The notes under the pieces: model-generated
What the model was told of the DNA's origin: nothing
What the model saw: only the letters and a program-made list of their open reading frames with translations
Database searches by the model: none
In this document: one piece after another, positions 47,201 through 56,282 of the stretch
Layout of the letters: every line of letters starts with the position of its first letter
Numbering within the stretch: the first letter of the stretch is position 1
Program-made: the position numbers and the translations under genes
NCBI RefSeq assembly: GCF_012277075.1
Contig: NZ_JAAXMT010000005.1
Coordinates: forward strand, 536,008-600,007
Source of the DNA: Streptococcus alactolyticus
GTDB lineage: Bacteria; Bacillota; Bacilli; Lactobacillales; Streptococcaceae
Length of the DNA: 64,000 nucleotides
Reading direction: 5' to 3'

Positions 47201-48223
47201 TCATAAATAACTTGGCGACACCAATAAGCCTTCGGTTTCATCCCAACCCATCATGGCATTGAGATTTTGCACTGCCTGACCAGCCGCCCCTTTCATCAGA
47301 TTGTCAATCACAGACACCACCGTTAAGACATTTGTCACCTCATTGTAGAGAAAACCAATATCCGTAAAATTAGACCCAATCACATTATGCAATTCTGGTA
47401 AATCCTCTTGCACACGCACGAAAGGTTTGTCCTCGTAAGCCGCTTGATAGATGGCATCTAATTCCGCTTTGCTCAACGGTTTTTTCAACTTCACATAAGA
47501 CGTCGCCATAATTCCACGATTAACAGGCAAGAGCGAGGTTGAAAATTGTATATACGGCACCTTAGGGTTGACCTCTTGCAGCATTTGCACAATTTCAGGA
47601 ATATGCTGGTGGTGATTTAGCTTGTAAGTTACATAATTATCATGCACATTGACGAAATGGCTGGCTTCAGACAAGGCCTTCCCAGCACCTGTCAAACCAC
47701 TTTTAGCATCAACAATAATCGCATCTTCCTCAATCACATCTGCCTTTAACAAGGGAAGCAAGGCCAGTTCTGTTGCCGTTGCATAGCAACCAGGATTTGA
47801 AACAAAACGTTTCCCCTTAAGGTCTGTCCACTCTGTCAAAGCGTAGGTAAATTGACTCAAAACAGCATCGCTTACTGGGGTTTTGTGATACCATTTTTCA
47901 TAAACATCTGCAGGCAGACGATGGTCGCCAGACAAATCAATCACTGGAAAATCAGCTGCTACAAAAGGAGCTGCCAATTGACTAGCGATGCCGCTTGGAG
48001 TCGCAAAGAAAACCAAGTCAGAAACTGCCATGATAGTTTTCGCGTCAAAGGCTTCAATCACCAAATCACAAATCCCAGAAAGGTAAGGATAGATATCTGA
48101 CAAGCGTCGGCTAATATCCTTGGTGGCATGAATCGAAGCAATCGTCACTTTTTTATGATTATTCAATATTTTAACCAATTCAAAACCACTGTATCCAGTG
48201 ATACCAACAATCGACACTTTCAT
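47201..48223 (-). CDS. argC: N-acetyl-gamma-glutamyl-phosphate reductase
   Basis: 340 residues from MKVSIVGITGYSGFELVKIL. It reduces the acyl phosphate with NADPH. The nucleotide loop GITGYSGFEL and the catalytic SNPGCYATATELALLP cysteine are clear; KSGLTGAGKALSE follows. The frame can be extended three codons, but AAGGGG eight bases before the ATG at 48221-48223 fixes it. First gene of argCJBD, behind ArgR operators. Confidence 0.96.
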   Translation of the reverse strand: MKVSIVGITGYSGFELVKILNNHKKVTIASIHATKDISRRLSDIYPYLSGICDLVIEAFDAKTIMAVSDLVFFATPSGIASQLAAPFVAADFPVIDLSGDHRLPADVYEKWYHKTPVSDAVLSQFTYALTEWTDLKGKRFVSNPGCYATATELALLPLLKADVIEEDAIIVDAKSGLTGAGKALSEASHFVNVHDNYVTYKLNHHQHIPEIVQMLQEVNPKVPYIQFSTSLLPVNRGIMATSYVKLKKPLSKAELDAIYQAAYEDKPFVRVQEDLPELHNVIGSNFTDIGFLYNEVTNVLTVVSVIDNLMKGAAGQAVQNLNAMMGWDETEGLLVSPSYL

Positions 48224-48233
48224 AATATACACC

Positions 48234-48308
48234 CCTTGAATAAATATGTGTCTATTTTATAGCATATTTATTCATAAGTCAAGTGTTTTTTTGAATAAAA
48301 ATAATAAG
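48234..48308. promoter_or_regulatory. argC promoter with three ARG boxes
   Basis: Three sites resemble the Bacillus-type ARG box CATGAATAAAAATKCAAK: CCTTGAATAAATATGTGT (48234-48251), the reverse complement of AGCATATTTATTCATAAG (48261-48278), and TTGAATAAAAATAATAAG (48291-48308). On the minus strand a TTGACT - 17 nt - TAAAAT promoter overlaps the middle site. ArgR/AhrC should repress here when arginine is present. Confidence 0.7.
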
Positions 48309-48340
48309 CAGTTGATTATAAAATCAACTGCTTATTAACG
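48295..48340 (-). terminator. Terminator of the aminotransferase gene
   Basis: A perfect 14-bp stem (AATAAGCAGTTGAT / ATCAACTGCTTATT), followed by ATTTTTATT on the minus strand. Its T-run overlaps the distal ARG box. Confidence 0.85.
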
Positions 48341-48369
48341 AGGGAAATAATCTGATTCCCTTTGTATCG

Positions 48370-49563
48370 TTACAAATGGGAATTCGTCTTTTCAAACAGA
48401 TGTAATTTGCCGATGCGCTCAACAGCTTCGACCAAACGTTCGGGATCAACCAATAAACCGATTCTGACATAGCTGTCACCTTGTTTCCCAAAGGCTTTTC
48501 CTGGTGCGACAGCCACGTGGGCTTCATTTAAAAGCAAGTCAGCAAACTGCTCACTGTCATAACCTTCTGGCACAGGCATCCAAGCATAGAATGACCCTTT
48601 GGAATCAAAAGCGTGCCAACCAATCTTCTCAGCGGCTTGAACAAAGGCACGACGTCGTTCATCGTAAGTCTTATTTAAGTCTGCAACGGCATCTTTCGAC
48701 CGTTCATCCAAAAGTGCCACCGCACCTGCATCTTGAATCGCTGGAAAGACGCTCACAAACAAGTGGTCTTGCAACAAGTTAAGCGCCTCAATCAACTGAG
48801 CATTGCCAGCCGCAAAAGCAAGCCTCCAGCCTGCCATATTAAAGGTTTTGGAGAAAGTGTATAGTTCAATGCCGACGTCCTTAGCTCCAGGTGTGGAAAG
48901 AAAGTTTGGGTTTTCATAACCTTCTGCTCCCGAGGCACCGTAAGCAAAATCGCTGATAACACCGACATCGTAGGCTTTAGCCCAAGCCACCAATTCTTCG
49001 TAAAAGGCTGCAGTTGCCACCGCACCCGTCGGATTATTGGGGTAATTGACATAAATAAACTTAGCCCGTTTTGCTACGTCCTCAGGAATAGCTGTTAAAT
49101 CAGGCAAAAAGTGATTGGCTTTGGTCAATGGAAATGTCGCATAATCAATCTGCGCCAAGGCCACACTAGACAGGTAATCAGGGTAGCCAGGGTCAGGCAG
49201 TAGCAACAAATCCCCAGGATTCATCAAAGCCAAAGGAAATTCCACCAAACCGATTTTAGCACCACCAAGCACGCAAATCTCCTTTTCGCTATTAAGATCA
49301 ACCTGATAATGTTCCCGATAAAATTGACTCACTGCCTCTTTAAAATGAGCATTCCCACGAAAAGATGAATATTTATGCGACACTGGATTTTTAGCCGAAG
49401 CAATCAAGGCATCTACAATGAAATCATAGGTCGGCTGGTCCGGATTGCCTTGTCCGAGATTGATAACATCATACCCTTCAGCCTGCTTGGCATTTACCTT
49501 GGCCACCAGATTGACGAAAAATTGTTTGGGTAAATCTTGTAAAATCTGTGATTGTGAAAACAT
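48370..49563 (-). CDS. PLP-dependent aminotransferase (class I/II)
   Basis: 397 residues from MFSQSQILQDLPKQFFV. Fold-type I signatures are VINLGQGNPDQPTYDFIV, YVNYPNNPTGAVATAAFYEEL, DFAYGASGAEGY and ELYTFSKTFNMAGWRLAF with the PLP lysine. The set and its partner resemble MtnV/YkrV of Bacillus (glutamine-dependent transamination of 4-methylthio-2-oxobutyrate). SD AAGGAGG is seven bases before the ATG at 49561-49563; a GTG two codons earlier is less likely. It follows the omega-amidase-like gene by 12 bases. The substrate is inferred only. Confidence 0.9.
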   Translation of the reverse strand: MFSQSQILQDLPKQFFVNLVAKVNAKQAEGYDVINLGQGNPDQPTYDFIVDALIASAKNPVSHKYSSFRGNAHFKEAVSQFYREHYQVDLNSEKEICVLGGAKIGLVEFPLALMNPGDLLLLPDPGYPDYLSSVALAQIDYATFPLTKANHFLPDLTAIPEDVAKRAKFIYVNYPNNPTGAVATAAFYEELVAWAKAYDVGVISDFAYGASGAEGYENPNFLSTPGAKDVGIELYTFSKTFNMAGWRLAFAAGNAQLIEALNLLQDHLFVSVFPAIQDAGAVALLDERSKDAVADLNKTYDERRRAFVQAAEKIGWHAFDSKGSFYAWMPVPEGYDSEQFADLLLNEAHVAVAPGKAFGKQGDSYVRIGLLVDPERLVEAVERIGKLHLFEKTNSHL

Positions 49564-49575
49564 CTGCACGCCTCC

Positions 49576-50358
49576 TTAATGATACAACTGGGGTTTTCGA
49601 TCCGCAAAAACAGGTATTTGCCCGCGTACTTTTTCCACTTCTGACCAATCCAAACAAGTGGAAAAAACACCTTCTTGGTTATCTGGCACTTGTAAAATCA
49701 CTTCTCCTAAAGGATTGATAACCAAGGAGTGTCCTGAAAAGCTATCCAAATCTCCTTTGCCAACCCGATTCACAGCGACAACAAAGGCCTGATTTTCAAC
49801 CGCACGCGCCCGCAATAAGATTTCCCACTGCGCCACGCGTTCTGTCGGCCACTCAGCCACCACAAACAGAACTTTGGCACCACCAGACATGAGCGTCCGA
49901 ATCCATTCTGGAAACCAAATGTCATAACAAATGACACTAGCCGCCTGAATGCCATCCAAAACAAAAGTACTTGGCTGGTGCCCTGCTTGCAAAAATTGAT
50001 CCTCTCCCATCAGACCAAACAAATGAATTTTATCATAGTCCACAATGACCTGTCCCGTCCGATCAAAAACATAAGTCGTGTTAAAAAAGCTATCTTTTTT
50101 CTTGGTTGCTACCGAACCTGCCACGATATTTACATGGTGTTTCTTGGCAAAGGCCCGCAAAAGAGTTTTGGTCCTTTCACCATTGTCATCTGCCAAATCA
50201 GCAAGCTGGCTCAAAGCATAACCTGTGTTCCACATTTCAGGCAGAACAATCACATCAGGTTCATCCAGCACCGCTTTTTCCAATAATGCCAATACGGTTT
50301 TTGTATTTTGCTTAGGCTGTCCTTCACGAATAGCCATCTGAATAAGTGCTACTTTCAT
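49576..50358 (-). CDS. Carbon-nitrogen hydrolase (nitrilase family, omega-amidase-like)
   Basis: 260 residues from MKVALIQMAIREGQP. The catalytic triad is seen as VIVLPEMWNTGYA (Glu), YDKIHLFGLMGED (Lys) and ASVICYDIWFPEW (Cys). It resembles MtnU/YkrU and Nit2, which hydrolyse 2-oxoglutaramate left by glutamine transaminases. The position directly upstream of the aminotransferase fits this. GAGG six bases before the ATG at 50356-50358 fixes the start over an ATG-like codon eight residues out. Confidence 0.88.
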   Translation of the reverse strand: MKVALIQMAIREGQPKQNTKTVLALLEKAVLDEPDVIVLPEMWNTGYALSQLADLADDNGERTKTLLRAFAKKHHVNIVAGSVATKKKDSFFNTTYVFDRTGQVIVDYDKIHLFGLMGEDQFLQAGHQPSTFVLDGIQAASVICYDIWFPEWIRTLMSGGAKVLFVVAEWPTERVAQWEILLRARAVENQAFVVAVNRVGKGDLDSFSGHSLVINPLGEVILQVPDNQEGVFSTCLDWSEVEKVRGQIPVFADRKPQLYH

Positions 50359-50406
50359 TGTATCCTCGATTCTATATGGCAATAATCTTCTAAAATCTTA
50401 GTGCCT

Positions 50407-50435
50407 ATTATAGCAGCATCGCCTCACATCGTAAA
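50407..50435 (-). promoter_or_regulatory. Promoter of the amidase-aminotransferase pair
   Basis: Minus strand TTTACG (50430-50435), 17-nt spacer, TATAAT (50407-50412) with a TG extension. Confidence 0.6.
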
Positions 50436-50475
50436 ATAGTTATTTCAAAAGCAATCGATAGTTAAAAACTATAAC

Positions 50476-50504
50476 CAAAAAGGAGTTCCCAATTGGAACT
50501 CCTC
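50476..50504 (-). terminator. Terminator after alaS and the small membrane gene
   Basis: Minus strand AGGAGTTCC / GGAACTCCT, followed by TTTTGG. Perfect 9-bp stem. Confidence 0.8.
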
Positions 50505-50508
50505 ATGA

Positions 50509-50697
50509 TTATTTGGACTTTTCCTTTAATAGCCTGACAAAACTGCTCAATAAACTCCCTTCAGCTAGGATTGCGATAAGATAAACCATATTAAGATGTC
50601 CGCTTACCGCCTCTTTGATAGCCATATAGATCAAAATAAGCAAGGTCAAGCCGATAAAGACAATAGCCATTTTTAAAAGTCTATTTTTGGGTGTCAT
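50509..50697 (-). CDS. Small two-helix membrane protein (hypothetical)
   Basis: 62 residues. Two hydrophobic stretches (about 9-27 and 37-52) are flanked by basic residues (MTPKNRLLK and LLKEKSK). I do not recognise a family. It lies 55 bases after alaS, in the same direction, before the only clear terminator, so it is in the alaS transcript. An SD AAGGAG exists, but 14 bases from the ATG, so expression may be low. Confidence 0.5.
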   Translation of the reverse strand: MTPKNRLLKMAIVFIGLTLLILIYMAIKEAVSGHLNMVYLIAILAEGSLLSSFVRLLKEKSK

Positions 50698-50752
50698 CTA
50701 CTTTAAAACAACTCCTTAATCTGCTAAGCTGCTGCCTAACTGATGCGGTTTG

Positions 50753-53371
50753 TTACACGTTTTCAGCAACTGCTGCAAGAAGGTCTGCAATCTTAGCAAC
50801 GTCAGAACCACCTGCCATAGCCATGTCTGGTTTACCACCACCACGACCAGAAACAATTGGTGCCAAAGCTTTAATCAAGTTACCCGCATGAACGTCTTTT
50901 GATTTGCTTGCCACAAGGACATTGACTTTTTCGCCAATAGCTGCGGCCAATACAAGCACGTCAGAGTAATCTTTTTGTTTCCAGTTGTCTGCAAAAGTAC
51001 GAAGGGCACCAGCGTCAGAAACCGTTACTTGACTTGCAATATAGCGAACGCCGTTAGCTTTTTTGACGTCTTTAAAGACATCACCAGCTTGGGCAGCTGC
51101 AGCTTTTTCTTTCAATTCCGCATTTTCTTTTTGCAATTGGTGCAATTGTTCTTGCAAGCTTGCTACTTTGTTAGTCACTTCTTTCAATTGAGGAACTTTC
51201 AAAGTTGCAGCAATAACTTTAAGGTCTTCTTCTTCTTGACGGTAAGCTTCAAAGGCTTCTTGGCTAGTCACGGCAATAATACGACGTGTTCCTGAACCAA
51301 TTCCTTCTTCTTTCACAATCTTGAAGATACCAATTTCAGAAGTGTTTGACACGTGTGTTCCACCGCAAAGCTCGATTGAGTAATCACCGATGGTTACCAC
51401 ACGAACATTTTTACCGTATTTTTCACCAAATAGAGCCATAGCACCCATTGATTTAGCCGTATCAATATTTGTTTCAATGGTTTTAACAGGAATAGCATTC
51501 CAAATTTGTTGGTTAACTTCTTCTTCGATACGACGCAATTCTTCAGGCGTTACGGCTTCAAAGTGAGTGAAGTCAAAACGCAAGAAGCTTTCTTCATTCA
51601 ATGAACCTGCTTGGGTAGCATGGTCGCCGATGATATTGTGAAGGGCTGCGTGAAGCAAGTGAGTAGCTGTGTGGTTTTTAATCACACGGTGACGGCGTTT
51701 GCTGTCGATTTCAAGCGTGTAAGTTGTGCCAACAGACAAGCTTGCCAAAACATCAACCGTATGAAGAGGTTGACCGTTTGGTGCTTTTTGCACATCCGTC
51801 ACACGCGCCACAATGTCGCCTTTATCATTTTTAATAACCCCGTGGTCAGCTACTTGTCCACCCATTTCAGCGTAGAACGGTGTTTGGTCAAAGACAAGAA
51901 GGGCTTGACCTTCAGAAACCGCTTCTGTACGTTCGTTGTCCGCAATGATAACAGACAAGCTCGCATCAAGCACTTCGTCTTCATAACTAAAGACAGAAGG
52001 TTCTGTAATGCTTGAAAGGGTTTCGTTTTGCATAGCCATTGAACCACCTTTAACCACGCTAGCACGAGCACGTTCTTGTTGTTCTTTCATGGCAGCTTCA
52101 AAACCAGCATGGTCAATCTTGAAACCTTGGTCCTCTGCCAATTCTTCTGTCAATTCAACTGGGAAACCGTAAGTATCATACAATTTGAAGATGTCTTTTC
52201 CGTCAACGGTATCTTTGCCTTCTGCTTTCAATTCAGCCAACAATCCATCTAGCATATTTGAACCAGCATCAATGGTACGAGCAAAGGTTTCTTCTTCGTG
52301 TTTAACGATTTTTTCAATGAAATCTTGTTTTTCAAGGATTTCTGGGTAATAAGATTCCATGATTTGACCAACGGTTGGAACCAATTGGTACAAGAATGGT
52401 TTGTTGATGCCCAAGCGACGACCATGCATAACAGCACGACGAAGCAAGCGACGAAGCACGTAACCACGGCCTTCGTTACCAGGAAGAGCACCATCACCGA
52501 TGGCAAATGAAAGCGAACGGATATGGTCAGCAATGACTTTGAAGCTCATGTTGTCGCCATCTGGATCGTAGGTTTTACCAGATAATTTTTCAATGTCACG
52601 AATGATTGGCATAAAGAGGTCTGTTTCAAAGTTTGTTTTAGCCCCTTGCATAACTGCAACCAAACGTTCCAAACCAGCACCCGTATCAATGTTTTTATGC
52701 GGCAATTCCTTGTATTCTGAACGCGGAACAGCAGGATCAGCGTTGAATTGTGACAAAACGATGTTCCAAATTTCGATGTAGCGGTCGTTTTCAATGTCTT
52801 CAGCCAATAATTTGATACCAAGGTGGTCAGGGTCAAAGTCTTCCCCACGGTCAAAGAAGATTTCGGTATCTGGTCCTGAAGGTCCAGCACCAATCTCCCA
52901 GAAGTTATCTTCAATCGGAATCAAGTGACTTGGCTCAACACCAAGAGAAATCCAACGATTGTAAGTGTCTTTATCATCTGGGTAGTAAGTCATGTAAAGT
53001 TTGTCTTGTGGGAAATCAAACCACTCAGGACTTGTCAACAATTCAAATCCCCAAGTGATGGCTTCATCACGGAAGTAATCCCCCACAGAGAAATTCCCCA
53101 ACATTTCAAACATCGTATGGTGACGGGCTGTCTTACCAACATTTTCAATATCATTTGTACGAATAGCTTTTTGGGCATTGGTAATACGTGGGTTTTCTGG
53201 GACAACTGTACCGTCAAAGTATTTTTTCAGTGTTGCCACACCTGAGTTAATCCATAACAAGGTTGGGTCATTAACAGGAACCAAGTTAGCTGATGGTTCT
53301 ACTGAGTGACCTTTTGATTTCCAAAAATCCAACCACATTTGACGCACTTGTGCACTAGTTAATTGTTTCAT
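50753..53371 (-). CDS. alaS: Alanyl-tRNA synthetase
   Basis: 872 residues. It charges tRNA-Ala. The class II catalytic core starts [17 protein letters not shown] and contains [18 protein letters not shown]. The editing domain carries [14 protein letters not shown] and [15 protein letters not shown] (zinc-binding C and H residues). The C-terminal DHHA1 domain has [17 protein letters not shown]. Full length. A T-box leader precedes it. Confidence 0.97.
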   Translation of the reverse strand: MKQLTSAQVRQMWLDFWKSKGHSVEPSANLVPVNDPTLLWINSGVATLKKYFDGTVVPENPRITNAQKAIRTNDIENVGKTARHHTMFEMLGNFSVGDYFRDEAITWGFELLTSPEWFDFPQDKLYMTYYPDDKDTYNRWISLGVEPSHLIPIEDNFWEIGAGPSGPDTEIFFDRGEDFDPDHLGIKLLAEDIENDRYIEIWNIVLSQFNADPAVPRSEYKELPHKNIDTGAGLERLVAVMQGAKTNFETDLFMPIIRDIEKLSGKTYDPDGDNMSFKVIADHIRSLSFAIGDGALPGNEGRGYVLRRLLRRAVMHGRRLGINKPFLYQLVPTVGQIMESYYPEILEKQDFIEKIVKHEEETFARTIDAGSNMLDGLLAELKAEGKDTVDGKDIFKLYDTYGFPVELTEELAEDQGFKIDHAGFEAAMKEQQERARASVVKGGSMAMQNETLSSITEPSVFSYEDEVLDASLSVIIADNERTEAVSEGQALLVFDQTPFYAEMGGQVADHGVIKNDKGDIVARVTDVQKAPNGQPLHTVDVLASLSVGTTYTLEIDSKRRHRVIKNHTATHLLHAALHNIIGDHATQAGSLNEESFLRFDFTHFEAVTPEELRRIEEEVNQQIWNAIPVKTIETNIDTAKSMGAMALFGEKYGKNVRVVTIGDYSIELCGGTHVSNTSEIGIFKIVKEEGIGSGTRRIIAVTSQEAFEAYRQEEEDLKVIAATLKVPQLKEVTNKVASLQEQLHQLQKENAELKEKAAAAQAGDVFKDVKKANGVRYIASQVTVSDAGALRTFADNWKQKDYSDVLVLAAAIGEKVNVLVASKSKDVHAGNLIKALAPIVSGRGGGKPDMAMAGGSDVAKIADLLAAVAENV

Positions 53372-53414
53372 TACGTGTATCCTTTATCTCTATTTGATGG
53401 CATGTGACGTTTGC

Positions 53415-53647
53415 ACATGCTCACAAAAAAACGACAAGCCATATCCAGAGGGCGACACTAGCCGCGGTACCACCTCTATTCAATGAACTTGTCATTCTTC
53501 ATTTACGTTTTTAATTGTTTAGTAGGCTATCTCAAGACAATTCAGACTTGATAACCTAACGGCAATCGAGTAGCACGATTTACCCTCTTCCATGGTTCGC
53601 AGCAGCCACCACTTTTCTGTATCCGAAAGATAAAACGATTCTCAATC
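53415..53647 (-). ncRNA. T-box leader of alaS
   Basis: The minus strand contains GAGGTGGTACCGCGG (53462-53476), the conserved T-box that pairs with the uncharged tRNA acceptor end. GACAAG upstream pairs with CTTGTC, and AGAGG with CCTCT, to form the terminator, followed by GTTTTTTT. The specifier is likely GCT (53572-53574), a codon for alanine, in TCGTGCTACTCG. Uncharged tRNA-Ala should favour antitermination. The specifier position is inferred by eye. Confidence 0.9.
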
Positions 53648-53653
53648 CCCTTA

Positions 53654-53682
53654 ATTGTACTGTAATTTTAACGTCTGGTCAA
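53654..53682 (-). promoter_or_regulatory. alaS promoter
   Basis: Minus strand TTGACC (53677-53682), 17-nt spacer, TACAAT (53654-53659). The -35 starts only five bases after the prsA stop. No separate prsA terminator is visible, so prsA transcripts may run into the T-box. Confidence 0.75.
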
Positions 53683-53687
53683 GTTTG

Positions 53688-54770
53688 TTACTCATTAGAG
53701 CTTGACTCAGTTGTTGACGCTTCTTCGCTTGCTGATGTTGCTTCAGATGAACTTGATTCAGATTCAGATGAGCTAGACTCTGAAGAACTGTCTGATGAGC
53801 TTGATGATTTAGAAGAGCTTGATGATGAGCTTGTAGCATATTGTGATAAGATGCTTGCAAAGCTGTTGTCTTTAATCTTAACGTTAGCTTTTTCAAGTGT
53901 ATCTGCAATCACTTGGTTTTGGAAGTTTGTATCATTTTGGTATTGTGCCATAATGATTTTCTTCAACTCTTTCTTATAAGTCTTCCAGTTTGAATCTTTT
54001 TCTGTTTTCTTAGTTGTTTTAACGATGTAGTATTTGTATGAATAAGTTGAGGTATCCATAACTTTAATTACATCAGAAACAGAACCTTCGTCTTGGTTAA
54101 AGGCAGCTTCCATAACGCTTTCTGGCAAATCAGTGCTTGCTGAATTGAATGTGTATTCTGTTTTCTTCGCAGTTGTGTTATCTTTTGCGATAGTATCAAA
54201 ATCAGCACCGTCAGCTGTTGCTTGGTCATGAACAGAATTAGCTTTTTCTTCATCATCCAAAGCAATCACAACAGCTGTTGTGTCTGGTTGGTAGTCTTTG
54301 TAAGCTTCTTCGTAGTTTTTAGTAGTCAATTCTTTCTTAGCCGCTTGTTTAACAGCATATTCCACAAGCATTGATGTGCGGATTTGTTGTTTGTAAGTGT
54401 CGGCAGTCAAACCAGCATTAGCCAATGCACTGGAGAATGATGAACCGTATGACTCTGCTGTTTTGTCGTAAGCTTTATCCACATCTTCACTTGATACTTT
54501 ATCACCGTATTGTTCTTCGAACACGCGTGACAAAATCAAGTTCAACATAGTTTGTTTTGAAGACGAGCTATCTTTTGCAGCATTGTAAAAATCAGATACA
54601 GTAATAGTATCGCCTTTCATAGTAACCAATGCTTTATTTTCTGAGTTATTATTTGTTGCAAGGTAAGTAATACCAGCACCGATTAACGCTGACGCTACCG
54701 CAATTGAAATCCCTTTGAAAGCTGTGCTTTGAATCACTTTCTTGAACCCTGAATTTTCATTATTAGCCAT
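53688..54770 (-). CDS. prsA: PrsA-like peptidyl-prolyl isomerase/foldase without a lipobox
   Basis: 360 residues. The body matches streptococcal PrsA: VTMKGDTITVSDFYNAAKDS, MLNLILSRVFEEQYGDKVS, and the YYIVKTTKKTEKDSNWK segment. Normal PrsA proteins are lipoproteins with a Cys lipobox. Here the N-terminus is FKKVIQSTAFKGISIAVASAL followed by IGAGITYLATNNN, a single hydrophobic helix (about residues 17-39), and no cysteine occurs anywhere. It is probably held by an uncleaved helix. The last 60 residues are nearly all Ser, Glu, Asp and Thr. The parvulin signature is weak. SD AAGGAG upstream. Confidence 0.88.
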   Translation of the reverse strand: MANNENSGFKKVIQSTAFKGISIAVASALIGAGITYLATNNNSENKALVTMKGDTITVSDFYNAAKDSSSSKQTMLNLILSRVFEEQYGDKVSSEDVDKAYDKTAESYGSSFSSALANAGLTADTYKQQIRTSMLVEYAVKQAAKKELTTKNYEEAYKDYQPDTTAVVIALDDEEKANSVHDQATADGADFDTIAKDNTTAKKTEYTFNSASTDLPESVMEAAFNQDEGSVSDVIKVMDTSTYSYKYYIVKTTKKTEKDSNWKTYKKELKKIIMAQYQNDTNFQNQVIADTLEKANVKIKDNSFASILSQYATSSSSSSSKSSSSSDSSSESSSSESESSSSEATSASEEASTTESSSNE

Positions 54771-54835
54771 TACTAAACTCCTTAATTTGTCGTTAACTCT
54801 ATCAGTATATCATAATATCTTAAATCTTGCTTAAT

Positions 54836-55537
54836 CTATAGCGTGACATCTTCTGCATTTTTGCGAATCATCAACAAGCCATCGCTCAGTGGGACAAGCG
54901 TAGCCGTCAAATCTGGATTGTCCAATGTTGCGTCAAACAAACGCTGCAAGCCGCGGTAAATAGTACGTTGTCCACGGCGAACCTCTTCAATTGGCTTAAC
55001 AATGTCACCGCCTTGGAACACATCATCAAAGACAACAACCCCACCGACTTTCAAGTGTTCCAAAACTTCTGGTAAAAAGACAATGTATTTTGACTTGGCA
55101 GAATCCATAAAGACAAAGTCAAATTCTCCCTCAATGCTTGACAAGGTATCTACGGCATCGCCCTCAACCAAGGTGATTTGATGACGTTTGTCGTATTTGG
55201 CAAAATTGTCCTTAGCAAAGGCAATCATCTCAGGATTACGGTCCAACGTCGTAATCTTAGCGCCTGGCGCATTTTCAGCCATCAAAAGCGTTGAAAAACC
55301 GATAGCCGTTCCGATTTCCAAAATATTTTTGGGCTGCAAGGTCTGCATCAAAAAACGGAAATAAGCCACAACTTCGTGCTGAATAATAGGAATATTTTCG
55401 CGATGTGCAAAATCGGCCAGTTCTGCGAGATAGCCCTCATTTGGCTTTTGTTGATTGCGCATATAACGCACAACGTCCTCTTTCACCACAGGACGGCGCA
55501 TATTGTGATTTGCTGTTTTTGAATATGATTTAACCAT
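54836..55537 (-). CDS. trmR: Class I SAM-dependent O-methyltransferase (TrmR/YrrM type)
   Basis: 233 residues. Methyltransferase motif I is ILEIGTAIGFSTLLMA; acidic loop ITTLDRNPEMI; motif IV DFVFMDSAKSKY; VVFDDVFQGG (metal site). It resembles catechol-type O-methyltransferases and Bacillus YrrM (TrmR), which methylates 5-hydroxyuridine in tRNA; assignment to tRNA is from homology. No SD precedes the ATG, and a -10 hexamer ends seven bases upstream. prsA follows in the same direction about 65 bases later. Confidence 0.85.
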   Translation of the reverse strand: MVKSYSKTANHNMRRPVVKEDVVRYMRNQQKPNEGYLAELADFAHRENIPIIQHEVVAYFRFLMQTLQPKNILEIGTAIGFSTLLMAENAPGAKITTLDRNPEMIAFAKDNFAKYDKRHQITLVEGDAVDTLSSIEGEFDFVFMDSAKSKYIVFLPEVLEHLKVGGVVVFDDVFQGGDIVKPIEEVRRGQRTIYRGLQRLFDATLDNPDLTATLVPLSDGLLMIRKNAEDVTL

Positions 55538-55553
55538 AACTGTTATTATATAG
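55538..55553 (-). promoter_or_regulatory. Promoter predicting a leaderless trmR mRNA
   Basis: Minus strand TATAAT (55545-55550), then AACAGTT and ATG. A -35-like TTCACA lies 18 bp upstream. No SD is present. Confidence 0.55.
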
Positions 55554-55590
55554 CAAAACGCGGCCGATGTGAATAGATTTACCTCGATTT

Positions 55591-56208
55591 TTATACTTCA
55601 AACAAACGGATAATATCTGATAAATCCTCGATATGCTGGTTATTGGCTAAAAACGGTTGCCCAAGGTTAAGAGATGGAATGCCTACGTTTTCTGCAGCCT
55701 CAACGTCTAAACGACGGTCGCCAACATAATAAGTTCTTGCCTTATCCAAATGGTACTTGTCTATCCCATAATCAATGACTTCTGGACTAGGTTTTCTAGC
55801 AAAGCCATTGGCAGAAGTCACCACTTCGATGATGTATTGACGGACCCCAAAACGTTCCAAGACATCATTTACCGTAATGCCCTTATGCGTATAGACAAAA
55901 TGGTTGATTCCTTTTGCCTTAGTAGCAGCCAAAACCTCCACCAAATGTGGCATAGATTTAATCTTATCGTCACGCGCCTCCTGCTCTTTTTTGAAAAAAG
56001 CTGACAAGGCCGCAAAATCCATATGGTGCTCTTTTGCCACTTGATAGAGCAGGGCCTTGACGGATTCTTTGATGATAAATGCCATCACCCATTCTTCATC
56101 AAAATCCAAGCCATAATGGGCATAAGTCGCCTGCAAAGCTTCACCAATTGCCTCGTAAGAATCCACCAAGGTGCCGTCAAAATCCCAAATCAATGCTGTC
56201 ACGTTCAT
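55591..56208 (-). CDS. HAD-superfamily hydrolase (phosphoglycolate phosphatase-like)
   Basis: 205 residues. HAD motif I is LIWDFDGTLVDSYEAIGEAL, motif II HFVYTHKG, motif III near RKPSPEVID, and motif IV YYVGDRRLDVEAAENVGI. A four-helix cap sits between motifs I and II, as in subfamily IA. The substrate is unknown. An extended -10 (TGTTATAAT) lies about 33 bases upstream, with a modest GAAGAG SD. Confidence 0.88.
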   Translation of the reverse strand: MNVTALIWDFDGTLVDSYEAIGEALQATYAHYGLDFDEEWVMAFIIKESVKALLYQVAKEHHMDFAALSAFFKKEQEARDDKIKSMPHLVEVLAATKAKGINHFVYTHKGITVNDVLERFGVRQYIIEVVTSANGFARKPSPEVIDYGIDKYHLDKARTYYVGDRRLDVEAAENVGIPSLNLGQPFLANNQHIEDLSDIIRLFEV

Positions 56209-56282
56209 TATCCAATCTCTTCACAAATTGCTTTTATTATAACACAAAACGAGGTTAGCCTAAGCCAACCTCATAACTCTTT

